From: Hyphomicrobiales bacterium
GTDB lineage: Bacteria > Pseudomonadota > Alphaproteobacteria > Rhizobiales > Aestuariivirgaceae
Direction: 5' to 3'
Assembly: GCA_023266715.1 (NCBI GenBank)
Contig: JAHFPK010000003.1
Span: 1 to 35,029 of the forward strand
Length of the DNA: 35,029 nt
In this document: positions 28,101 through 35,029 of the stretch, in pieces
Layout of the letters: the number at the start of each line of letters is the position of its first letter
Position numbering within the stretch: the stretch's first letter is position 1
The notes under the pieces: model-generated
What the model saw: only the letters and a program-made list of their open reading frames with translations
What the model was told of the DNA's origin: nothing
Database searches by the model: none
Position numbers and translations under genes: made by a program

Positions 28101-29198
28101 TCACCTATTGAGAGAAAGCGTCTTGTCGGTAAAGGCCCCGGCCCCACCGGTAAGCTGATCGGTGAAAGCCTTGAACAGGCCTTCGATCATGGCTTTTTCA
28201 ATGTCTTTCACGATGAACACCATGCGCGTGGTTTCATCTCCATCGGGCCAGTTGGGCAGACGCACCGGGGGATGGAAAACATGTTGCACCCCATGCAACA
28301 CGATGGGTCTTGCGGGTTCATCGGTCATTTTCACGATGGCCTTCATGCGCAGCATGTTGGCGCCATGATAGGATTTCAAAAGCTCCATGAAGAGTTCAAG
28401 CCCAGCAGGACTGATAGGCTGCGTCTCGGTAAAACTGAATGAGCGGATATGCGCGTCATGGCGTGACACATTATGATGGTGGTGATGATGGCGGTGACGC
28501 TTTCCGGCAGTCTCATAGGCCTCGGCAGCCAGCCACTTCCGCACATCGACAGTTTTCTTTTCCGGATCGAACAGGCCCATGTTGAAAAGCCGTGGCGCGG
28601 TCGCCTCATTGCGGTGCGTTGTGAGCAGCCGTGCCGCCGGATTGAGCTTCCGCAAGCGCGCGATGATTTCGAACAGCATATCCTCGCCCTCCCGGCCGGA
28701 GAGAAGATCGACTTTTGTCAGGACGATGCGATCAGCGACAGATACCTGCTTGACGGCTTCCGCGTGGGCATTGAGCGTTGCCCAGCCATTGAAAGCATCA
28801 ACAACCGTCACCACACCTTCCAAACGGCAGTGTTCAAGGAGTGCCGGCTCGCTCATCACCGAATGCAGAACGGGTGCCGGATCTGCAAGGCCCGTCGTTT
28901 CGATAACGATGCGGTCAAAGGCTTTTATCTCACCCCGGTCGCGCTTGTCCAGCAGATCGTTCATCGTGTCAATGAGGTCGCCCCGGATGGTGCAGCACAG
29001 GCAACCCGAGGCTAGCTCGATGATGTTTTCGTCGGATTTTTCGACCAGCAAGTGATCCAGCGGAACATCGCCAAACTCATTGATGATGACGGCCGCGTTG
29101 GACAGCATCTCGTCTTTCAGGAGCGAATTGAGCAGCGAGGTTTTACCCGCACCGAGGAATCCTGTGAGCACCGCGACAGGGATTGGAAAGTCTTTCAT
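28101..29198 (-). CDS. CobW/COG0523 family GTP-binding metallochaperone
   Basis: P-loop LTGFLGAGKTSLLNSLL; ELASGCLCCTIRGDL (GCxCC); HRHHHHHHN His tract; C-terminal GVQHVFHPP. Confidence 0.95.
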   Translation of the reverse strand: MKDFPIPVAVLTGFLGAGKTSLLNSLLKDEMLSNAAVIINEFGDVPLDHLLVEKSDENIIELASGCLCCTIRGDLIDTMNDLLDKRDRGEIKAFDRIVIETTGLADPAPVLHSVMSEPALLEHCRLEGVVTVVDAFNGWATLNAHAEAVKQVSVADRIVLTKVDLLSGREGEDMLFEIIARLRKLNPAARLLTTHRNEATAPRLFNMGLFDPEKKTVDVRKWLAAEAYETAGKRHRHHHHHHNVSRHDAHIRSFSFTETQPISPAGLELFMELLKSYHGANMLRMKAIVKMTDEPARPIVLHGVQHVFHPPVRLPNWPDGDETTRMVFIVKDIEKAMIEGLFKAFTDQLTGGAGAFTDKTLSLNR

Positions 29199-30095
29199 GC
29201 CCTAGTTTCCCGGCTTCCCAACAGGCTTGATACAACAAGAGCGGCAAGAACAATGCCGCCTCCGGCATATTGGTTAAAAGTCAGGCGTTCTCCAAACAAC
29301 AGGCCAGCACAGATTGTGGTGACAATGGGTTCCAAATTGTAAAATGGCGCAACGGTTGATGCCGGCGCAAAACGCAAAGAAGACATTTGCAGCATATAGG
29401 CCGCAACGTAGACGGCGGCCACACCGAAGAGGAAATAGAGCCCCCCTGCCGCGCCAGCGCCACCAGGCATCATTTGCAACGCTCCCTCACCAAAATAAAG
29501 CGCAACCAGCAGGGTCGCAGGCCATATTGCCATATGTACCAGACTTCCGAACACGGCAGGGGTGAGATAGCGCGAAATGGAACGTCCGGTAAAAAAACTG
29601 CACCACGCCGCCAAGGGCTGCAACTGTCGCAAGCCCAATGCCGCGAATATCGAGAATGCCAAAACTTGGGCCTATGGCAACCACCAGTCCGGCAAAGGCA
29701 AAAATCGCAATGACGATCCGCCAAAATCCGGGGAATTGCCCTTCAACTAAGGGAGACGCAAGCATGATGAGAACCGGGAAGGTGAAAAAGATAATGACCG
29801 CAAGGCCTATGGGAATGAATTGGACGGATGCCAGATAGGCCACCGAAATCACCAGGGTTGCAAAGGCCTGCCCGGCGAAAGCGCCCCAGGCTGCGCGGGG
29901 AATTCTAAAATTTTCGCCCTGCGCTACAGCGACGAGTGCAAATGCAATGACTGAGGTCCTGAAGAAAGTGGCCTCAACGGGAGGAATTCCATTTTCAAAA
30001 GCCCCCCGGACAAAATTTGGAACCAGGCCATAGATGCTTGCGGCCGCCAAGGCGCAACCAATTCCAAGCCTGACCCGACTGATCATTCCTTCCAA
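29195..30095 (-). pseudogene. EamA/DMT transporter gene interrupted by a 1-nt frameshift
   Basis: ORFs 29487..30095 and 29195..29662 are the N- and C-terminal parts of one EamA protein in different frames; removing one T from the T7 tract (plus-strand A7 at 29591-29597) joins them as ...ALGGVVQFFTGRSISRYLTPAVFGSLVHM.... Confidence 0.8.
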
Positions 30096-30097
30096 AC

Positions 30098-31384
30098 TCA
30101 GTGGGCCGTTTTCTTGGTAATTTTCTTATTGTCTATTTTTTGCGCATCAGATCCTTGCGCCACCGGAGCTTGCGCCTTGGCTTTGGGCTCAGGCTCCTTT
30201 GACAAGACTGCAATCTGCGCAAAGGCTTCAGGTGCCATTACATCGCATGTCGCGTTTTGCGAACGGTAGTCATTGCACAGCGCCTGGCTCGTGGATTGAT
30301 CGATATTCCAGAGCATCGCCGCAAAACCAAGTTTGTTTGGCATGCGGACAACGCCAACCTTGCCTGGCGCATCCATGCCTGTTGGGTTGATCAGCCTTCC
30401 GCGAAGCGCCATGTCGGCTTTTTGCAGGGTTTCATAATTTCCAAAAGAGATGCCCCATCCGGCGAGGTCCTTGGCGCGAACCACATTTACGGGCGGCTTC
30501 TTCTTGCACACCGTGCCTGTCATGTCGGCAGGCACAATTTCCCCCAATGCGACGTCAGAAATTTGCGCCAAACGGGGACGGTTCGGCAACGATCCCAACG
30601 CAAAACCATCTGCTAAAAGCGTCCGTGCAATTTCTGCCCGGCTTCCCGAATTGGGGGCGCCGAGAACGACAGCGATCAGTTTGCGCCCGCCGCGTGTGGC
30701 CGAGGCCACAAGATTAAATCCTGAATTGCACACAAAGCCCGTCTTCATTCCGTCAGCTTCCGGCATCGTTCGGATCAGGCTATTGCGATTTAATAATTTG
30801 CGCTTGCCAATCGCCACGTGCTGCTGGGAGAAGTAGTGGCTGTTCTCCGGAAATTCCGAGATGATGACAGCAGCCAAGGCACCGATATCACGCGCCGATG
30901 TAAGTTGGCGCGGATCAAAAAGCCCATTGGGATTCACAAAATGCGTGGCATTCAATCCCAGCTTCTGCGCCGTGGCATTCATCTCCTGGACAAAATTGAA
31001 GACGGTTCCATTTGCGGCTTCGGCAAGCACATAGGCCATGTCGTTGGCGGAATAGACAAGAAGGGTCTGCAAGGCCAGGTCAACCGTGATAGTACCGCCA
31101 GCCCTAATGCCGACTTTGCTTGGCTCCTGCGAGGCTGCCAGGGGCGACACCAGGATTTTCTGGTCGAGACGCAAGGTGCCCGCTTTCAATTTCTTGAAAA
31201 CAATATAGGCGGTCATCAGCTTCGTCAGGGAAGCTGGATACCAGGGTTCACCCGCACGCTCATGGGAAATAACCTCGCCTGTTGCCGCATCAAACAGGAT
31301 GGAAGGTCCGGCATTGGCGGCAGGTGCAATTAAGAGGCCTAAAAGCCCCAACATAAGCAACGGTTTTCGAATATGCGCCGCCAA
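30098..31384 (-). CDS. Serine-type D-alanyl-D-alanine carboxypeptidase (peptidase S11)
   Basis: Signal peptide; SxxK in YPASLTKLMTAY, SxN in VYSANDMAYVLAE, KTG in EADGMKTGFVCNSGFNLVASA. TTG start preceded by AGGGA. Confidence 0.94.
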   Translation of the reverse strand: MAAHIRKPLLMLGLLGLLIAPAANAGPSILFDAATGEVISHERAGEPWYPASLTKLMTAYIVFKKLKAGTLRLDQKILVSPLAASQEPSKVGIRAGGTITVDLALQTLLVYSANDMAYVLAEAANGTVFNFVQEMNATAQKLGLNATHFVNPNGLFDPRQLTSARDIGALAAVIISEFPENSHYFSQQHVAIGKRKLLNRNSLIRTMPEADGMKTGFVCNSGFNLVASATRGGRKLIAVVLGAPNSGSRAEIARTLLADGFALGSLPNRPRLAQISDVALGEIVPADMTGTVCKKKPPVNVVRAKDLAGWGISFGNYETLQKADMALRGRLINPTGMDAPGKVGVVRMPNKLGFAAMLWNIDQSTSQALCNDYRSQNATCDVMAPEAFAQIAVLSKEPEPKAKAQAPVAQGSDAQKIDNKKITKKTAH

Positions 31385-31495
31385 GTTATGTTCCCTGCCT
31401 GCCTACCACGATTATCGCCTCGGAGTTCGGTGCAAACCGATCACTGCCAACCCACCATTAACACCCGGAATGCGATAAAAGTGCGGCCACAGTTC

Positions 31496-31579
31496 TGGTG
31501 CCCTTGGAGGGACTTGAACCCCCACCTCTTTCGAGAGCGGATTTTGAGTCCGCCGCGTCTACCATTCCACCACAAGGGC
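31496..31579 (-). tRNA. tRNA-Leu (anticodon CAA), CCA encoded
   Basis: Reverse complement GCCCTTGTGGTGGAATGGTAGACGCGGCGGACTCAAAATCCGCTCTCGAAAGAGGTGGGGGTTCAAGTCCCTCCAAGGGCACCA: paired acceptor GCCCTTG/CAAGGGC, anticodon loop CTCAAAA, T-arm GGTTCAAGTCC. Confidence 0.96.
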
Positions 31580-31648
31580 ATGCCAGCGCATTCCTCTAAA
31601 GCTTCGAGGCTTGCGCCGTCAACCGGAAAGGCGCTTAAACCAAAAATC

Positions 31649-32068
31649 ATGATCCGAATCTCGAATTCCATATGCATCGATGAGCGTGATATCTCCTTGT
31701 CCTTCATTCGCGCTTCTGGCCCCGGTGGACAGAATGTGAACAAGGTTTCCACTGCAGTGGAACTGCGCTTTGACGTGGCCAAGGCCGTGCTGCCCCACGA
31801 GTTGAAGCGCCGGTTGGAGACCATCGCGGGACGGCAGTTGTCCCAAGACGGGATTCTTATTGTTACCTCGCAGGAGCATCGCTCCCAGGACCGCAACCGT
31901 GCCACCGCTCTCGAAAAATTGATAGAACTCTTGCGCAGGGCTTCGGTTCGACCAAAAAGACGCATTGCAACCAAACCCACGAGGGCTTCAAAGACACGGC
32001 GTCTCGATTCAAAATCAAAACGCTCGACGACAAAGAATTTGAGACGCAGCAAACCATCTTTTGATTAA
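31649..32068 (+). CDS. arfB: Peptidyl-tRNA hydrolase ArfB/YaeJ-like ribosome rescue factor
   Basis: GGQ motif in FIRASGPGGQNVNKVSTAVELRFD; basic C-terminal tail RRIATKPTRASKTRRLDSKSKRSTTKNLRRSKPSFD. ATG 31649 preferred; the upstream ORF extension reads through the tRNA. Confidence 0.92.
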   Translation: MIRISNSICIDERDISLSFIRASGPGGQNVNKVSTAVELRFDVAKAVLPHELKRRLETIAGRQLSQDGILIVTSQEHRSQDRNRATALEKLIELLRRASVRPKRRIATKPTRASKTRRLDSKSKRSTTKNLRRSKPSFD

Positions 32069-32079
32069 GCAGTTCAGCC

Positions 32080-32691
32080 ATGCTCCGCCGACTTTACGAT
32101 TGGACCATTTCGCTCGCAGCACGAAAAACTGCTGAAATCTGGCTCGCCGTTATCGCATTTATTGAAAGCTCGATTTTCCTCGTGCCCGCCGATGTGCTCT
32201 TCCTGCCCATGGCGCTGGCGCGGCCCGAACGCGCCTACCGCCTTGCCCTTGTCGCAACCGCCGCGTCCGTGTTAGGTGGCATTGCCGGATATTTTCTGGG
32301 CTACTTCGCTTACGAAACCGTAGCCCAACCAATCTTGAATTTTTACGGCAAGCTTGCCGCATTTGAGTCGCTGCGGGCCTGCACCGATGAAAATACCATT
32401 GCCTTGCTTCTGGTGACTTCGGGTCTGGCCCATCTTCCTCCCATCAAGGTCGTGACAATTCTTGCCGGCGTTGCTCATGCAAGCTTTTTCATTTTTGTTG
32501 CTTCCTGCATCCTGGCCCGCGGCGCACGGTTTTTTGCCCTGGCCTGGGCCTTAAAAAAATATGGCGAGCCCATCCGGACATTTATCGAAAAGCGCTTGAG
32601 CCTTATTGCCACAATTGCAGCAGCGGCCCTCATTGGCCTTTATTTCATGTTTAAATATTTCAGCGCATCAGGATTTGGAACAACATGCTAG
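32080..32691 (+). CDS. YqaA family (DedA/SNARE-associated) membrane protein
   Basis: AVIAFIESSIFLVPADVLFLPMALARPERAYRLALVATAASVLGGIAGYFLGYF. Confidence 0.88.
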   Translation: MLRRLYDWTISLAARKTAEIWLAVIAFIESSIFLVPADVLFLPMALARPERAYRLALVATAASVLGGIAGYFLGYFAYETVAQPILNFYGKLAAFESLRACTDENTIALLLVTSGLAHLPPIKVVTILAGVAHASFFIFVASCILARGARFFALAWALKKYGEPIRTFIEKRLSLIATIAAAALIGLYFMFKYFSASGFGTTC

Positions 32692-33170
32692 AAAAACTGA
32701 ACCCGCAAAAAGCAGCACTTGTCGTTCTTGTGGTTGCCTTCGCAACCATCGCGGGCGCGTGGATTTTTCAGTTCGCAGGCTATGACCCCTGCCATCTCTG
32801 CCTTTTGCAGCGCTGGGCCTATTACTTTGCGGTTCCTTTTTCCCTGCTGCTGTCAGTCAGCGCAGGAGCCAATCCCAAGGGAGCCCGGCGCGGACTTTAC
32901 CTTCTCGCAGTTGTCATGCTCGGCAGTGCCATTTTTGGTGCCTATCATGCCGGCGTCGAATGGAGGTGGTGGCAGGGACCCGATACCTGCAGTGGGGACA
33001 TCTCGGGCGGGCTTCCCGATCTCACTAAAAAAGTCGTTGCCTGCAACGAGGCGGCAATCCGCATTTTTGGGCTTTCGCTTGCAGGATGGAATGCGGTGAT
33101 CTCACTGGCACTGGCCGGCGTTGCCTTGGCAGGCGCCCGCCATCAAGGATCAAGTTCCGTATCCCAATAG
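32685..33170 (+). CDS. Disulfide bond formation protein B
   Basis: Four TM segments; DPCHLCLLQRWAYY (CxxC) and second cysteine loop with DTCSG. Confidence 0.92.
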   Translation: MLEKLNPQKAALVVLVVAFATIAGAWIFQFAGYDPCHLCLLQRWAYYFAVPFSLLLSVSAGANPKGARRGLYLLAVVMLGSAIFGAYHAGVEWRWWQGPDTCSGDISGGLPDLTKKVVACNEAAIRIFGLSLAGWNAVISLALAGVALAGARHQGSSSVSQ

Positions 33171-33703
33171 AGATAGTCCTGCCAGCTCTCATGCAAATAA
33201 TTGGGCGGGAAATGCCGCCCATTGCTGTGAAGCTGGTTGACGGTGGGGCAGTGCGGTTTGTGGGCAGGATACATTTTGACTTCATGGGGCAGATATCCGC
33301 CCTTGGCCAAATTGCACGGAGAGCAGGCCGCCACCACATTGTCCCAAGTCGTATGGCCGCCCTTTGACCTGGGGGTAACGTGATCAAAGGTGAGATCGTC
33401 ATGGGCCCCGCAATATTGGCAGGTAAAGCGATCCCGTAGAAAAACATTGAACCGGGTGAAGGCCGGCGTCCGCGACGGCTTCACATATGTCTTGAGAGAG
33501 ACAACACTGGGCAGCTTGAATTCAAATGAAGGGCTGCGCACGATCCGGTCATATTCGGAAACAATATTGACGCGCTCAAGAAACACCGCCTTGATCGCAT
33601 CCTGCCAGCTCCACAGGGACAAGGGATAGTAACTCAACGGCCGGTAATCGGCGTTGAGGACCAACGCAGGGCAGGCTTCCAGTGCGACGGCTTCGTGATA
33701 CAC
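33143..33703 (-). CDS. HNH endonuclease family protein
   Basis: RFTCQYCGAHDDLTFDHVTPRSKGGHTTWDNVVAACSPCNLAKGG. GTG 33703 with GAGG upstream preferred to ATG 33736. Confidence 0.92.
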   Translation of the reverse strand: MYHEAVALEACPALVLNADYRPLSYYPLSLWSWQDAIKAVFLERVNIVSEYDRIVRSPSFEFKLPSVVSLKTYVKPSRTPAFTRFNVFLRDRFTCQYCGAHDDLTFDHVTPRSKGGHTTWDNVVAACSPCNLAKGGYLPHEVKMYPAHKPHCPTVNQLHSNGRHFPPNYLHESWQDYLYWDTELDP

Positions 33704-33769
33704 CCTTAACCTCTTGAGGTTTGTCTTTAAAGGCATACTATATATCGTGCAACAATCCTGTGAAGGGCC

Positions 33770-34438
33770 TCAATTTATTCGCTGGGAAAGGCCCCTTAAG
33801 CCCCGGTAATGGCTCCACAACAATCGTGCAGCGACCGAACGCCACGGCTTCCAGTTTTGAGCCCTTTCAAGAAACGCCTTGGGCGTGGGCCTGCCTTCCA
33901 ATGCAAACAGATCTTGTGCCGCCACCTGTAAGGCTAAATCTTCGGCGGGACAGGCATCCGCCCGCCCAAGCGCGCTCAGCAGGTAAATATCTGCCGTCCA
34001 CGGACCAATTCCAGGCAGTGCCACCAATTTATCAAGTACGCCCTGATCCGACACCTGATGCAGTGATTCGAAATCCAGGGCTCCGCTTTGGATTGCTTCC
34101 GCAATGGCATGAAAGCTCCTGGCCTTGGCACGGGTCAGCCCGAGATTTCGTAAGGCATCAAGATCAAGTTTCAGAATCTCCGTTGGCTCGAAGGGATGGA
34201 GGCTGGTTTCAATGCGTTGCCAGATTGCATCCGCAGCCTTGAGCGAAATTAACTGTTCGGTAATAATTTTCAAAAGGCTTGCCAGGCCGTTTTCAACCCG
34301 CCGCGGGGAAGGCAGGCCGTGGACCGTTATGACCCCAGCAAAATCCGGCTCGCGTTCCACCAGAAAATCAGCACCCCGGGCAATATCCTTGTCAGTCTCA
34401 ATGACAAGAGATCTGTAGACATCAGAAGTCAGAGGCAA
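33770..34438 (-). CDS. DNA-3-methyladenine glycosylase II family (AlkA-like)
   Basis: HhH-GPD region LVALPGIGPWTADIYLLSALGRADACPAEDLALQ; start uncertain (ATG 34492, GTG 34459 or TTG 34438). Confidence 0.9.
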   Translation of the reverse strand: MPLTSDVYRSLVIETDKDIARGADFLVEREPDFAGVITVHGLPSPRRVENGLASLLKIITEQLISLKAADAIWQRIETSLHPFEPTEILKLDLDALRNLGLTRAKARSFHAIAEAIQSGALDFESLHQVSDQGVLDKLVALPGIGPWTADIYLLSALGRADACPAEDLALQVAAQDLFALEGRPTPKAFLERAQNWKPWRSVAARLLWSHYRGLRGLSQRIN

Positions 34439-34619
34439 TCCCTTTGTACTCCCAATCACCAAAACGCGTAGGCTCTGGCCCCTTGGGCCCATTTATTTCC
34501 TTTGGTTGTTCCACTTTCAAGGCAGCGGCACGACGCTGTTCTGCTTCTGCCAGGGCCCGAGCGGCCGCGGAACCTAAATCACGTCTTTCCATCTTGTCGA
34601 AACTCCTGCTCAACACCAT
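34422..34619 (-). CDS. DUF1674 (SDHAF4-like) small protein
   Basis: C-terminal signature EINGPKGPEPTRFGDWEYKGIASDF. Confidence 0.88.
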   Translation of the reverse strand: MVLSRSFDKMERRDLGSAAARALAEAEQRRAAALKVEQPKEINGPKGPEPTRFGDWEYKGIASDF

Positions 34620-34651
34620 TTTAAGCCCGGACAAAGGAAAAGTCTCGACCC

Positions 34652-35029
34652 ATGAATACATTTCGTACCGGACTCCTGCTGGCAGGACTTACCGGCCTTT
34701 TTCTTGCCATTGGCTACCTCATGGGTGGTCAGAGCGGCATGATTGTAGCCTTCCTGTTCGCGGCAGGCACCAATCTATTTGCCTATTGGAACGCCGATAA
34801 AATGGTTCTGCGCATGCAGGGCGCCCGACAAATTGACCGGTCTTACGCACCTGAATTCTATGACATCATTGCCAACCTGTCGGCGCGCGCCAATCTGCCC
34901 ATGCCCAAAGTCTATATCATGGACAATCCGCAACCCAACGCCTTTGCCACGGGCCGCAATCCCGAGAATGCGGCAGTTGCCGCCACAACGGGGCTCTTGC
35001 AACTTCTGTCGCCCGCTGAAATTGCCGGC
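34652..35029 (+). CDS. htpX: Zinc metalloprotease HtpX (partial, runs off the window end)
   Basis: [62 protein letters not shown]...[36 protein letters not shown]. Confidence 0.95.
   Translation, partial: MNTFRTGLLLAGLTGLFLAIGYLMGGQSGMIVAFLFAAGTNLFAYWNADKMVLRMQGARQIDRSYAPEFYDIIANLSARANLPMPKVYIMDNPQPNAFATGRNPENAAVAATTGLLQLLSPAEIAG

Noticed and set aside
28473-28506. His-codon repeat in the COG0523 gene as a possible tandem repeat element
   Set aside because: Explained by the metal-binding His-rich loop common in COG0523 proteins.
31373-31648. N-terminal extension of the 231-aa arfB ORF
   Set aside because: Reads antisense through the tRNA-Leu gene; the ArfB-homologous region begins at ATG 31649.
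31441-32052. 203-aa minus-strand ORF
   Set aside because: Antisense to arfB and continues through tRNA-Leu.
1-35029. CRISPR arrays, transposons, prophage, toxin-antitoxin or defence islands
   Set aside because: No regularly spaced repeats, transposase/integrase, phage or recognised defence motifs seen. The HNH protein sits among housekeeping genes and looks like the common alphaproteobacterial chromosomal HNH family.

Overview
The window looks like a gene-dense chromosomal segment from an alphaproteobacterium, probably Hyphomicrobiales/Rhizobiales-like. That placement comes from gene content: argH-lipoprotein-lysA, TIGR02302/DUF4175, ftsE-ftsX-plsC, chorismate mutase-hisC-prephenate dehydrogenase, DUF2125 and DUF1674. 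I support about 42 protein-coding genes and one tRNA-Leu(CAA). I saw no CRISPR array, IS element, prophage, toxin-antitoxin pair or recognisable defence island, and no convincing new multi-gene system. The best leads are: (1) an exact GTTC-N7-GTTC (alphaproteobacterial LexA/SOS box) ending 2 nt before the start codon of an uncharacterised ~122-aa gene downstream of a class II ribonucleotide reductase, apparently with a leaderless promoter; (2) an exact TTAA-N7-TTAA (CtrA-like) site in the divergent region between ftsE and a zinc-ribbon/DUF3426 gene; (3) an EamA transporter gene split by a 1-nt frameshift in a 7-nt homopolymer inside a tight operon; (4) a chorismate mutase with a C-terminal region that looks like a degraded prephenate-dehydratase domain; (5) a 35-aa LptM/YifL-like lipoprotein gene missing from the ORF track; (6) overlapping 3' ends in 6 of 7 convergent gene pairs. 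All family calls come from reading motifs in the translations; no database search was run.
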